From: CAKZSB01 sp964573105
Lineage (GTDB): Bacteria > Pseudomonadota > Gammaproteobacteria > Granulosicoccales > Granulosicoccaceae
Reading direction: 5' to 3'
NCBI GenBank assembly: GCA_964573105.1
Contig: CAZNIS010000032.1
Span: 1-64,000, forward strand
Length of the DNA stretch: 64,000 nucleotides
Under the pieces are notes generated by a model, which saw only the letters and a program-made list of their open reading frames with translations, had not been told where the DNA came from and did not search any database. Shown here one piece after another: positions 32,926 through 42,496 of this stretch (within the stretch, counting starts at the first letter, position 1; every line of letters starts with the position of its first letter). A program made the translations under genes and the position numbers.

Positions 32926-35900
32926 ATGAATCCAGGACGAATGGGCAACCTCTCCAACACCCGCAGCTTAAAGCTGCGTCAATCAGTCGCGCGCGCACTC
33001 GTGTGCACACTGCTGCTACTGCTGGCGCTATCGCGCCCCACCTTTGCTTTTCCGACCGGCAACGAGACGCTTAGCCTGGGGTTACCCGAGAGTTTCAACG
33101 CAACGATGAGCACATACGATGGGGCCGACGAGACGTTGCAGGTTCGCGCCTGGGCATTTTTAGATGGCGGCGACCCAACCGATTTCTCAGTTGCCATTCA
33201 ACGAAGAGGGGCGACCTACGGCGGCTACGATATGGCCACCGGTCTGCACTACTGGACGACTGAAGTCAGTGTCGGTCCGAATCAGCCACCTGCATGGAAC
33301 GGTAACACGTGGCCAAGTGATTACCCCTTTCTGGGCCTGTATACCAACTACAACCATCGCTTTCGCCCGATGGTGGCCGAGTTGTATGCGCACACCGACG
33401 ACGGCGCAGTATTTCTCGACCGGGCAGTGGAATCGACGATTGATGGCCGATCCGCCGGCTTCAGCTACAACGGCGGAGGCGCCGCCGCTCTCGATTCGCT
33501 CGGCGTGCAACTCACACCTGCAGGCCTTGCCAAGCTGGGCCAGAGTCACGGGCAATCGACACCGGCAAAAAAGTCGAGTGTGCAGGAGTTTCTATCGGAG
33601 ATGGTGGCCGGATCAGCCCCGGTCAGCGCTGAAACCGCTCCCCGATTGTGCATCCCACTGACCGAAGCGCCAGTGGGATTTATGGAAACACAGGCGTTCG
33701 AAGACGCCAAGTTAGAAGCTCAACGGCAGTTTAATATCTGGGAACCCGCAGACATGTTCTGCAAACCAGCTGGAACTGCCGCAGAAATCGCTGCCTGTGT
33801 CGTAGCGGCCGCCACCTGCGTGCGAGAGCGAGATCACGATAATCCGGAGTACTACAGGGTCTGTGTCGATACCATGGACGCCACACTGATCGATCACACC
33901 TTCAACAGTAGTGATCCTGTTCAAATTCAGTTCGCAGGCAGGGCGCAACCGGGCGTGGAATCCAGCGCGACGTTGCGTGGCGAGCGGGGGCTGTTTGATC
34001 TCGATTTTCGCGATGTGGAGATCCAATGGGAACCCGCGCCTGGCATCTGTAAGCTATCCCTGCCCAACCGTCCGTCTAAAGACGTCACGATCGAGGCCAT
34101 GGACGATATACCGGAACTGGCCAACTGGCGCACCTGCAACAATCTGCAAATCGATATCGACAAAACCTGCACCGACTGTTCACCGATAGACTATCCGGCC
34201 ACTGGTGCCGAGCGCTTCGTCAACTTCCTGCAGCCCGATCCGAACGACGCTGAATACCTGCAAACCAGTGATTCCGGCATTGGTTCACTCGGTTTTTCGA
34301 ACATCAGCTACATCACCGACATTGAGGCCTGCGGTGAAAACTACTGGCTGACAGCCGCCGGTGAGCCTGCGGTCATCCGCGATCAGATTATGGCACTGCT
34401 GGAAGACCAGGCACTTGGCAAGTTGCACAACGATATCAACCACGCCTGGCAGGGTGCCAACCCCTATTTTGAATACACTGAAGCGGTGGACAGCCTGTTC
34501 CAGCCTTTTGAAACCGGAACCACAACGATCGAGCCAGACGATATCGCGCTTGAACAAACAATAAACTCATGTCAGGAAGACGCAACTGGCGGCCTTGTCT
34601 GCGACTTTGATTCAAAACTCACCACTGACACAAAAGCCGCCGTCACGCGCTGGGCGCAAACGCCATCTGGCACAAGCGGATCGCCCGCCCACAGCATCAC
34701 TGCAAAGGTGCCAGGTACTAATCTGGACTTCGATGCCTCAGTACTGATTTCTGCCAATCAGTTGAATCAACACATCGAGGCCCGCTTTCGCGACACATTT
34801 AACTTTGAAGTGGCAGTGACCTACGATCAGCTGTCACTGACGCCGCCGCCCGGCATGTCGGCGAACGACAGGATTGACCGACTGGTCGCAAGCGACCTGC
34901 GGGCGATTGCCAACGGCTTCCAGCAGTTTGGCAGCAGAGACGCCAGTATCAAAGTCCGGCCAGCTGTCGATCGCGATCCGTTTGTCTGGATGAACCCGGA
35001 TGCATCACCGGCATTAACAACTCTGACAGCGCAGGTGCCAAAACTGGTGCTGGATATAAACGTCGACGGCGTCATCGTCTATCAGGCCTTGCTGTTCCTC
35101 GTCGATACCGATATGACAACGGCACTGGATGCAACTATCGATCAGGTAGTCGACATAGCGCTCGATGGCTACGCGGTATCCGGAATTGCAGTCGAATCGA
35201 CTGTACCCAATTGTGCGATCAGGCCTCTTGCCAACCCTGCTGCCTGTGAAAAGCTTGCCATGATACCGCTGCTTGAAATCGTGTCAGAGCAATTGGCCAG
35301 CCGATTTGACAGTTTCTTCAACGGGATAATCGCACCGCAGGTATTCAATCAGCAGGGCGACTTCGCAGAGTCCATGCGCCTGATCAATCTCGCAACCGTC
35401 AATCAATACAACACAGTGGGTTTGTACGGTTTGTTTGATGCCGGCTGTAGCGCAGCGGATCTCGCAATAGAACCCAATCAGTGGAGAATGATTGCCCTGC
35501 CCTGTGAACCGCCTGTGGGGCAGACGACGGTGTCCAGCGTTTTCGGTGATGACTTTCCGGGGATCTACGGTGACAGCTGGGTGATGTACCAATATCTGCC
35601 GTCTGGCTATCAGCTGTTGCGCTCAAACAGCGATCTGCAATCCGGAGTCGGTTACTGGCTGACGCACACCGAGCGCGATACGGTCATGCTCGATATGCCA
35701 CAGAATTCGTCTGCGCCAACGCGAGTGAACATTGATGGCTGTGAAACGACCAATGGATGTTTTCCAATCGAACTAAACACCGCGGCAGCCAGTAACGTCT
35801 GGACGCTGGCCGGCAACCCGTATGACAGAGACATTGAGATTGACGGTGTTCGCGTCGAGACTGAGTCTGCCTCAACCTGCGAGCCGCCGGCCCTGTGTGA

Positions 35901-36075
35901 TCTCAATCGTGCCCATGCCGAATCACTGGTGCAGAGTACGGTATTCGAGTTCGACGGCACGGCGTACCTGTCGAAAAAGGGCGGTGACTCACTGACCACC
36001 TGGTCGGCGGCCTGGTGGGCGACCATTTCCGGTGCGAATACAACGAGTCCGCGACTGCTGATTCCCACGCGCTAA
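32926..36075 (+). CDS. Large secreted protein sharing a C-terminal module with the oxidase fusion
   Basis: A 1049-residue exported protein with ATG preceded by GAGGG and a signal peptide (TLLLLLALSRPTFA). The body (about 40-840) has no domain I recognise, although cysteines are frequent and paired. The last 200 residues (about 845-1049) match the last 200 residues of the 4150-10026 fusion: both have a W-R-M/L-I-x-x-P start, a FG...YGxxWVxxxYxPxxGY segment, a GVGYW/GAGYW turn, then GCF-I-L, N-x-x-GNP, and a final W...W-A-x-x. This is a shared terminal module, perhaps for sorting or cell-surface attachment. It follows the pilin gene by 408 bases on the same strand. Confidence 0.75.
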   Translation: MNPGRMGNLSNTRSLKLRQSVARALVCTLLLLLALSRPTFAFPTGNETLSLGLPESFNATMSTYDGADETLQVRAWAFLDGGDPTDFSVAIQRRGATYGGYDMATGLHYWTTEVSVGPNQPPAWNGNTWPSDYPFLGLYTNYNHRFRPMVAELYAHTDDGAVFLDRAVESTIDGRSAGFSYNGGGAAALDSLGVQLTPAGLAKLGQSHGQSTPAKKSSVQEFLSEMVAGSAPVSAETAPRLCIPLTEAPVGFMETQAFEDAKLEAQRQFNIWEPADMFCKPAGTAAEIAACVVAAATCVRERDHDNPEYYRVCVDTMDATLIDHTFNSSDPVQIQFAGRAQPGVESSATLRGERGLFDLDFRDVEIQWEPAPGICKLSLPNRPSKDVTIEAMDDIPELANWRTCNNLQIDIDKTCTDCSPIDYPATGAERFVNFLQPDPNDAEYLQTSDSGIGSLGFSNISYITDIEACGENYWLTAAGEPAVIRDQIMALLEDQALGKLHNDINHAWQGANPYFEYTEAVDSLFQPFETGTTTIEPDDIALEQTINSCQEDATGGLVCDFDSKLTTDTKAAVTRWAQTPSGTSGSPAHSITAKVPGTNLDFDASVLISANQLNQHIEARFRDTFNFEVAVTYDQLSLTPPPGMSANDRIDRLVASDLRAIANGFQQFGSRDASIKVRPAVDRDPFVWMNPDASPALTTLTAQVPKLVLDINVDGVIVYQALLFLVDTDMTTALDATIDQVVDIALDGYAVSGIAVESTVPNCAIRPLANPAACEKLAMIPLLEIVSEQLASRFDSFFNGIIAPQVFNQQGDFAESMRLINLATVNQYNTVGLYGLFDAGCSAADLAIEPNQWRMIALPCEPPVGQTTVSSVFGDDFPGIYGDSWVMYQYLPSGYQLLRSNSDLQSGVGYWLTHTERDTVMLDMPQNSSAPTRVNIDGCETTNGCFPIELNTAAASNVWTLAGNPYDRDIEIDGVRVETESASTCEPPALCDLNRAHAESLVQSTVFEFDGTAYLSKKGGDSLTTWSAAWWATISGANTTSPRLLIPTR

Positions 36076-36231
36076 CAACTTTCAGCGCGGCAACACGAGG
36101 TTGCCGCGCAGAACGGTTGCCACACTCGGCGGACTGAAAACAGATCTGGTTTCAATCTGGCGCATGCCACTTTGCATCCGATTGGCTTATCATCGATACA
36201 TCGAGATGATAGCGACAATCGGACAAATCCA

Positions 36232-36993
36232 ATGGCAGAGCGATTCAACGACAAACGCGCCGTAGTGACCGGTGCGGCACATGGTATCGGCAAGGCAGTC
36301 GCATTGCGGCTGGCCCGCCAGGGCGCCCGCTTAGTGGTTGCAGACAGTGACCAGGAGGCGCTTGAGCAAACCGCCGCAGAGATTCAGCAACTGGGTACGC
36401 AGTGCCATAGCTATACCCTTGATGTCTCTAAGCGCGATCAAGTCACCGCACTGGTTGAGAACACCGTATCGTCACTCGGCGGTGTGGATGTACTGGTGGC
36501 CAACGCCGGCATCATGGACCGCGAACCCTTCCTCGAGATGACAGACGCACTGTGGGATCGCGTGCTGTCGGTCAATTTAAAAGGCGTTTTCCTGTGCGGT
36601 CAGGAAGTTGCCCGGCAGATGGTCGCACAGGGTACCGGTGGCCGCATTGTCAATCTGGCGTCCAACTCTGGCATCTTTGGCGGGCGCGGACGGGCGGCCT
36701 ATGGCGCCAGCAAAGCGGCGATTATTAATCTCACACAAACCATGGCAATCGAGTTGGCTGAACACGGCATACTGGTCAACGCCGTCGCCCCAGGTGCCAC
36801 CCGCACACGCGCAGTCAGTGGGGATGTACCCGGTCCCAGTGTCTACAACCGCGCGCCACTGCAACGATTTGCCGACGCGGACGAAATCGCCGCAATGATC
36901 TGCTTCGCCGCATCGGATGAGTGTTCGTTTACCACAGGCCATGTGCTGGCCGCCGATGGCGGTTTTACCGTGGCAGGCGTCATGGAGGGCTGA
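36232..36993 (+). CDS. Short-chain dehydrogenase/reductase (FabG-like)
   Basis: A 253-residue classical SDR. The ATG at 36232 opens MAERFNDKRAVVTGAAHGIGKAVA, with TGAAHGIG as the nucleotide loop; upstream bases back to 36172 are not part of the gene. VLVANAGIMD stands for the NNAG segment. Catalytic residues: Ser in NLASNSGIFGG and Y-x-x-x-K in AYGASKAAIINLTQ. The C-terminus (FTTGHVLAADGGFTVAG) is typical. It lies 53 bases upstream of a flavin monooxygenase gene on the same strand, and the two may form a catabolic unit, although there is no direct evidence for the substrate. Confidence 0.9.
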   Translation: MAERFNDKRAVVTGAAHGIGKAVALRLARQGARLVVADSDQEALEQTAAEIQQLGTQCHSYTLDVSKRDQVTALVENTVSSLGGVDVLVANAGIMDREPFLEMTDALWDRVLSVNLKGVFLCGQEVARQMVAQGTGGRIVNLASNSGIFGGRGRAAYGASKAAIINLTQTMAIELAEHGILVNAVAPGATRTRAVSGDVPGPSVYNRAPLQRFADADEIAAMICFAASDECSFTTGHVLAADGGFTVAGVMEG

Positions 36994-37045
36994 AACGACG
37001 ATATCGCACTGCACCAGCGCCTGAATTCACGACTCCCCCTGAACA

Positions 37046-38491
37046 ATGCCCATACAACCAACAGGTCTCGAACAACTCGAGCAACAGTTGTCTGTCGATT
37101 TCGAGCGACTCAATCTACCGGCAAAGCCATGGTGCCCACTTTCTGAAACCAGTGACGATCAAACGGCTTGTGACGTATTGATCGTGGGTGCTGGCATGTG
37201 TGGTCTGGCCGCCGCCTTTGCCTTGCGCTGTGCAGGGATCAGCAATATTTGTCACATCGATCACCGCGACGACGGCCACGAGGGGCCGTGGCTGAACTAC
37301 GCCAGAATGCAAACGCTGCGTTCACCCAAACACCTCACTGGCCCGTCACTCGGCTTTGCCAATCTTACGTTCAGGGTGTGGTATGAAGCACAATTTGGCA
37401 GCGACGGATGGGACTCACTTGGCCGCATAGAACGCTCCGTGTGGATGGATTATCTGCGCTGGTATCGAAAAGTTACACAGGCAAACGTAGACAACAACAT
37501 TCGCATCACCCGGCTCCAGCCAACAACAGATAACGTCACTGCGACGCTGGTTGATAATGATGGAAAACCCGGGTCAATCACCGCCCGGCAAGTGATATTG
37601 GCGACAGGGCGCGAAGGTCAATCGCAACCGCGTGTGCCCGATGCACTGGCAAGCCTGTTCAAGCAACCCAATCAACGCGTGCAGCACTCTGCCGAAGATA
37701 TCGACTTTCAATCTCTGCAGGGAAAACGGGTCGCAGTGATTGGCTTGTCAGCCTCAGCCTTTGACAACGCCGCCTGCGCGCTCGAAGCGAATGCCGCGCA
37801 GGTCACGGTACTGGGTCGTGCGCCGGCCCTGCCCACAATCAACAAGATGAAGCAGACCGTCTATCCGGGTTTTAATCTGGGCTATCCGGCACTGACAGAT
37901 GAGTGGAAACTTCGCATCATGCGTTACATCGCCAATGAGCGCATCGCCCCGCCGCGCGCATCGGTACTGCGCATCGCCAACAATCTACGCGCTGATCTGC
38001 AATTGAACTCACCGGTGACACATGCCGACGATCACGGCGACACCATACAGTTGCAAACACCGTCAGGTAGCGTCACAGTCGATCACGTGATCCTTGCCAC
38101 CGGGTTTTCAATTGACCTGCACAGCCCGGCCGAGTGCGCAGATATCGCGCCGCACCTTATGCTGTGGGGTGATCGCTTACCGGATGAGCCGAGCGATGAA
38201 TGGATGCAAGCGCCCTACCTTGGGGATGGTTTCGAGTTCCGCAGTCGTGTACCGGACGCCCTGCCCGGCCTGCACCGCATTCGCTGCTTCACTCACACCG
38301 CCCAGTTGAGTCTTGGCAACCTTGCCAACGATATACCCGCAGTCAGTGAGGGCGCTGCACGCCTGACCGCAGCCGTGGTGCAGGACCTCTTCGTCGACGA
38401 TATCGACTTTCACTGGCAGCGATTGACTGACTACGACGACCCGGAGTTACTGGGCGACGAATGGCCCGCCAAACCACGCACGCCGGGATAA
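37046..38491 (+). CDS. FAD/NAD(P)-binding flavin monooxygenase
   Basis: A 481-residue flavoprotein of the class B monooxygenase / FMO type. The FAD loop is DVLIVGAGMCGLAAAF (GxGxxG at 48-53). A second Rossmann loop near residue 232 reads RVAVIGLSASAFDNAAC, where the usual GxGxxA/G glycines are partly replaced by Leu and Ser; this is a recognisable but degenerate NAD(P) site. ATG-type motif: VILATGREGQSQP, and again VDHVILATGFSID late in the protein. The family oxidises small organic substrates (amines, sulfides or ketones). The SDR upstream and the distance of only 53 bases suggest co-transcription. Substrate not known. Confidence 0.85.
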   Translation: MPIQPTGLEQLEQQLSVDFERLNLPAKPWCPLSETSDDQTACDVLIVGAGMCGLAAAFALRCAGISNICHIDHRDDGHEGPWLNYARMQTLRSPKHLTGPSLGFANLTFRVWYEAQFGSDGWDSLGRIERSVWMDYLRWYRKVTQANVDNNIRITRLQPTTDNVTATLVDNDGKPGSITARQVILATGREGQSQPRVPDALASLFKQPNQRVQHSAEDIDFQSLQGKRVAVIGLSASAFDNAACALEANAAQVTVLGRAPALPTINKMKQTVYPGFNLGYPALTDEWKLRIMRYIANERIAPPRASVLRIANNLRADLQLNSPVTHADDHGDTIQLQTPSGSVTVDHVILATGFSIDLHSPAECADIAPHLMLWGDRLPDEPSDEWMQAPYLGDGFEFRSRVPDALPGLHRIRCFTHTAQLSLGNLANDIPAVSEGAARLTAAVVQDLFVDDIDFHWQRLTDYDDPELLGDEWPAKPRTPG

Positions 38492-38543
38492 CACATTGAC
38501 AATCTGACCGATCAAGCAGAGCGGGATCAATCCAGGCTGGCAC

Positions 38544-38588
38544 TTGACATAGTACGATTTCGGATTATTATAAGTACGAACTCGTACT
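38544..38588 (+). promoter_or_regulatory. Sigma-70 promoter and dyad operator before the nitroreductase/MarR pair
   Basis: TTGACA (38544-38549), a 16-base spacer and TATTAT (38566-38571) form a near-consensus promoter. A perfect inverted repeat, AGTACGA-AC-TCGTACT (38573-38588), lies directly downstream over the expected transcription start, and a third half-site AGTACGA (38551-38557) lies in the spacer, 22 bases away. The MarR-family repressor encoded second in this transcript is the obvious candidate to bind here. Confidence 0.75.
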
Positions 38589-38604
38589 ACATGGAGGTGC
38601 ATCT

Positions 38605-39705
38605 ATGTCTTCCCGACGCAGGTTTTTGAAAATTCTGGGCGGTGGAACGATTCTCGCGGCCACCGCTGGCGCTGGCTTTGTCGCCACCCGCACACCCACC
38701 CGCGCGCTGGCACCGTGGCAGCCCAACGCATACGATGATCCGCGCATGGCCGCACTGTCCTATGCGCTGCTCGCGCCCAATCCGCACAACCGTCAGCCCT
38801 GGCTCGTCGAGTTAATTGGCGACGATGGCGTTATCATTCATCGCGATACCGAACGCGAACTGCCACACACCGACCCGCACCATCGCCAGTTATTCATCGG
38901 GCTTGGCGCGTTTATCGAAACCATGGTGCTCGCCGCCAGTGCGCAAGGCTATGCAGTAAATCTGACATTACTGCCGCAGGGCGATGACGGGCCGGTAGCC
39001 AGCGCCACTTTTTCTAAAGGGGCCAGTGCCGATCCACTGGCAAAACACATTCTGCATCGCCACTCGAGCAAAGATCCCTACAGCGATCAGCGGCTCTCTG
39101 ATGAGCAAGTCGGGCAACTACAGAATTATGCGACGCTCGTTCTGGACGAGCCACAAGTGCAAGCCATCCGCGATCTGACCCAACGGGCCTTCGACATCGA
39201 AGTACACACTCCACGCACGCTGAAAGAATCAGTCGACCTGATGCGTATCGGCAAAGCAGAAATCAACGCCAATCCGGACGGCATTGAAATGAGCGATCCG
39301 TTTTTAGAGATCCTGCGGCACCTGGGTATGTTGACCGCAGACGTACTAATGGATACCGCCCACCCCGCCAACCAGGCACACCTGCGCGAGTATCACACCA
39401 TGCTCGACGCCACACCACACTACGCCGTGCTCACCACCGAGCGCAATACCCGCCAGGACCAGCTTGCGGTCGGGCGGCAATTGATGCGGCTGTATCTGAA
39501 GGCCACGGAAATGGGTGTCGGCGTGCATCCGGTCTCGCAGGCTTTGCAGGAGTATCCTGAAATGCAGGCCGAATACCAATTGGCCCACGAACTACTTGCA
39601 CCCGAGGGGCATACCGTGCAAATGTTACTGCGGACGGGTTTCGGCCCCGACCCCATCGCCACACCGCGATGGCCGCTGGAGACACGGATACTTGAAGACA
39701 CCTGA
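38605..39705 (+). CDS. Acg-like nitroreductase family protein with Tat signal
   Basis: A 366-residue member of the Acg branch of the nitroreductase superfamily (FMN-binding-like fold, two half domains). It starts with a twin-arginine signal (SSRRRFLKILGGG), which is unusual for this branch. The signature PNPHNRQPWLVEL is complete (58-70), followed by YDDPR-type surroundings and DxxH-like HTDPHHRQLFIGLGAF. The second half repeats the fold (HYAVLTTERNTRQDQLAVGRQL). Promoter and dyad operator just upstream suggest tight control. A MarR-family regulator gene overlaps its 3' end by 14 bases, so the two are one transcript. A role in detoxifying nitro or quinone compounds is inference. Confidence 0.85.
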   Translation: MSSRRRFLKILGGGTILAATAGAGFVATRTPTRALAPWQPNAYDDPRMAALSYALLAPNPHNRQPWLVELIGDDGVIIHRDTERELPHTDPHHRQLFIGLGAFIETMVLAASAQGYAVNLTLLPQGDDGPVASATFSKGASADPLAKHILHRHSSKDPYSDQRLSDEQVGQLQNYATLVLDEPQVQAIRDLTQRAFDIEVHTPRTLKESVDLMRIGKAEINANPDGIEMSDPFLEILRHLGMLTADVLMDTAHPANQAHLREYHTMLDATPHYAVLTTERNTRQDQLAVGRQLMRLYLKATEMGVGVHPVSQALQEYPEMQAEYQLAHELLAPEGHTVQMLLRTGFGPDPIATPRWPLETRILEDT

Positions 39706-40144
39706 AGAGGAACAACAAAAAGTCTTTCGGTTTTTTACCGAGGTTGGCATCATCCAGCAGTTGATGTCGACCAAGCTCGAATCGATGCTGCCAGGTCGCA
39801 TGGGTGCGACCCAGTTTGGCATTCTCGGGCATCTCGCGCGTCGTCCCGATGGCGAGACACCGTTGCAATTGTCAAATGCCTTCCAGGTGCCAAAAACCTC
39901 GATGACCCACATGCTCGCCGTGCTGGAGAAACTGGAGTTCGTCACCATTGAGCCCCACCCCGACGATGGCCGCTCCAAAATCGCACGAGCCACCCGCGAT
40001 GGACAACGATTTCTACAACACTGCATGGAAAATCTGAGTCAGGAACTGGCGCCTGTGATGGAAGAACTCACCGCCAAACCGTTCAGCGCCGCGCTCCCGC
40101 ATTTACAACGCATTCGAGAGGTACTGGATCGGGAGCGCGATTGA
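39692..40144 (+). CDS. MarR-family transcriptional regulator
   Basis: A 150-residue winged-helix regulator. The core is typical: MSTKLESMLPGRMGATQFGILGHLARR, then LQLSNAFQVPKTSMTHMLAVLEKLEFVTIE as the recognition region, followed by DDGRSKIARATRDGQRF, the D-x-R-x wing. The open frame extends back to 39515 inside the nitroreductase gene, but the TTG at 39692 gives a normal MarR length, and an ATG (MSTKL) further in is the only other option. It overlaps the nitroreductase gene, which implies translational coupling. It probably represses its own transcript by binding the AGTACGA dyad at 38573-38588. Confidence 0.88.
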   Translation: MKTPEEEQQKVFRFFTEVGIIQQLMSTKLESMLPGRMGATQFGILGHLARRPDGETPLQLSNAFQVPKTSMTHMLAVLEKLEFVTIEPHPDDGRSKIARATRDGQRFLQHCMENLSQELAPVMEELTAKPFSAALPHLQRIREVLDRERD

Positions 40145-40247
40145 ACACGCCGCGCAATCCTGAATATTCGTTATTATTCGACGCAGCAGTCGATCAGACT
40201 GCTAACCACTTCTTACAGACAAGACGATCGGAACACGCGAGAAATCT

Positions 40248-41294
40248 ATGTGTCAATCAACAGCAGCCACTGGCATGGTGCACCTGGTCGGCAGCGTCCC
40301 CTTACAAAACAACACGCAAGTGTTTGAACAAAGCAGCCATGCACTGGGCGATCGACTCAAACGCCTGCCCGATGGTGAAACCGGCGAGCGCAGCTACTGG
40401 ATCAGATGGCAGTATCAGGTACTGGCCCAGGCACCACAACTGGAAGAAATTCAGCTACCACCTGATCGTTATGGCAATACTGCCACGCAGTTCAAAATGC
40501 GTGACGGCTTTAGCGCCGATCACATCGAGTTTGGACCGCTGGGTTACAGCGCTGCGGCCATTGCCTCGTACGTGGAATTTTCTCGCCTGAAAGAACAAAA
40601 AGTCATACCACAACACTGCCGCTTCCAGGTGTCGCTGCCCACGCCACTGGCGCCGATGCAATTCTACATTGCCAACAGTGATCGCGCGGCAATCGAGCCG
40701 ATTTACGAGGCAAAGTTGATGCAGGAGCTCGATCAAATACTTGATGCGATACCCGCACGAGAGCTTGCCATACAGTGGGATACAGCCGCCGAATTCGGCG
40801 TATTGGAAGGTGTATTCCCAACCTGGCTGGACAACATAGAAGCCGACATTCTGCAACGTCTGGTGCGCCTCGGCAACGCCGTCCCAGCAGACGTTGAGCT
40901 GGGCTATCACCTCTGCTATGGCGATTCTGGTCACAAACATTTTACCGAGCCGGCAGACACGACCTACCTCGCGGCAATCGCCAATGGTATCGCCGCCGGG
41001 ATAAACAGACCACTGCACTGGATACATTTGCCCGTGCCCAAAGAACGCACTGACCGCGATTACTTCGAACCACTGAAACAACTTAAACTGCACCCCGACA
41101 CTGAAATTTTCCTGGGTCTGATCCACGACGGCGTCGGCGCGGATACCAACCACAAACGAATCGAGGCTGCCAGTAGCGTGCTGAAAAACTTTGGCCTGGC
41201 GACAGAATGCGGCTTCGGGCGACGCCCGGCCGAATCGATACCGGCTCTGTTGCAAACACACGCACAACTGGCCGACGCAATTAACGCCGACTGA
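40248..41294 (+). CDS. MetE-like (cobalamin-independent methionine synthase-like) protein
   Basis: A 348-residue protein with the beta/alpha-barrel of the UROD/MetE superfamily, about half the length of full MetE and so equivalent to its C-terminal barrel. The zinc ligands are recognisable: His221-x-Cys223 in GYHLCYGD, matching the H-x-C of MetE, and Cys321 in TECGFGRRP, matching its late cysteine. The N-terminus (VHLVGSVPLQ, RLPDGETGERSYWI) is characteristic of a family of short MetE relatives of unknown substrate. The gene is followed four bases later by a 341-residue protein of unknown function, so they are probably translated together. A methyl-transfer role is inference. Confidence 0.78.
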   Translation: MCQSTAATGMVHLVGSVPLQNNTQVFEQSSHALGDRLKRLPDGETGERSYWIRWQYQVLAQAPQLEEIQLPPDRYGNTATQFKMRDGFSADHIEFGPLGYSAAAIASYVEFSRLKEQKVIPQHCRFQVSLPTPLAPMQFYIANSDRAAIEPIYEAKLMQELDQILDAIPARELAIQWDTAAEFGVLEGVFPTWLDNIEADILQRLVRLGNAVPADVELGYHLCYGDSGHKHFTEPADTTYLAAIANGIAAGINRPLHWIHLPVPKERTDRDYFEPLKQLKLHPDTEIFLGLIHDGVGADTNHKRIEAASSVLKNFGLATECGFGRRPAESIPALLQTHAQLADAINAD

Positions 41295-41298
41295 CTCG

Positions 41299-42324
41299 GT
41301 GAGCACGTCTAACGCAATCAACGCGCAGGCAGAACTGCATCATCAGTATCTTCTAGGCCTGCAACTGATGGTAGCGGTTGAAACAGACCGGCAAACCGTC
41401 TACGACTGGATGTTTCGCCTGTTTCGACGCCAGCACGAGGATAAGTTCTTATCGAGCTTTCAAAAGCTTGGTCTGTCAGAACTACCACACGCCGTTGCAT
41501 GTGCGCGATACCACGCGCTGTCGAACAGCATCGGCGGTGTGGCCGTTGAGTACATGGAAGAATCATCGAACAAAGCCTGGGTTCGGTTTCGCTATCCACG
41601 CTGGATGTACGCGGGTGCTGCAATCTGTGGCATCCCGGTGGAGGCCAGTCGCGGTTTTCTCAATGGCTGGTATGCACAAAATGGGGTCAGCCTGAACAAT
41701 CCTCGCCTGGGCTTTGTTTGTGTATCAGAAGATATGACCGGGCAATTCGGTTTGTGTGGCTATTTCAAACAATACGACCACGTTCTTGAAGATCACGAGC
41801 GTCTTATTTTTGCACCCGACGAAGTACCTCCTGCCTACGATCCGGCGGCACAACCACTGCCACCGGCGAACGACTGGAGTGAAGAGCGACTGGCCAAGGC
41901 AAATCGCAACTACGCGATGGAGTATATTCGCAATGGTATCGGTACACTGGTGCAAGTGCTCGGTGTTGACCGCGCCTTGTCGATCGCCAAACGCGCGGCC
42001 AGGCTAACCGGACTACAACACTACCCAAACATGGCGGCAGCAATTGGCGTGAGCGACGGTGGAGTGAACGACGCGGCCGATTTTCTCTCTGCTGCAATGC
42101 GCGGCATGGGCGATGAGTGCACCATCAAACACCGCGACTGCAACACTATCCTGCTCGTGCAGGAAAACCTGCGAATTATTCGAGGCCTGCCTGCGGAGGA
42201 AGCCGAGAATTTATTAAATTGTTGGATCGAACTGTGGACGGGCGCCATTGCCTCACAGCGCGAACGACTGCACGTGGGTTGCGAGCGAGACGGTGCGCGA
42301 TTGCTATGGACAATCACATGCTGA
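41299..42324 (+). CDS. Hypothetical protein paired with the MetE-like gene
   Basis: A 341-residue soluble protein with a GTG start four bases after the MetE-like stop; the frame extends further back only inside that gene. I do not recognise a family. It has several conserved-looking cysteines in the last third (GDECTIKHRDCNTILL, LLNCWIELW, HVGCERDG), a pattern that could bind a metal or small molecule. The N-terminal half is helical and rich in aromatic residues (YLLGLQLMVAVETDRQTVYDWMFRLFRR). The tight spacing suggests that it works with the MetE-like protein. Confidence 0.65.
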   Translation: MSTSNAINAQAELHHQYLLGLQLMVAVETDRQTVYDWMFRLFRRQHEDKFLSSFQKLGLSELPHAVACARYHALSNSIGGVAVEYMEESSNKAWVRFRYPRWMYAGAAICGIPVEASRGFLNGWYAQNGVSLNNPRLGFVCVSEDMTGQFGLCGYFKQYDHVLEDHERLIFAPDEVPPAYDPAAQPLPPANDWSEERLAKANRNYAMEYIRNGIGTLVQVLGVDRALSIAKRAARLTGLQHYPNMAAAIGVSDGGVNDAADFLSAAMRGMGDECTIKHRDCNTILLVQENLRIIRGLPAEEAENLLNCWIELWTGAIASQRERLHVGCERDGARLLWTITC

Positions 42325-42496
42325 CAAACGCATTCGCTCGCTGCAGCACAAAGCTGCTAACCGTTCTAATAATCCAGACTATCCGGCGAATACTCCACCG
42401 TCTATCCATCTACTTAGCCTATCAAAAGCAATCGTGTCGGGCTATTGGCCATCGCCGGCTGCTCTGTCGGCGACGACCGGCATCTGCTCCTGGCTA

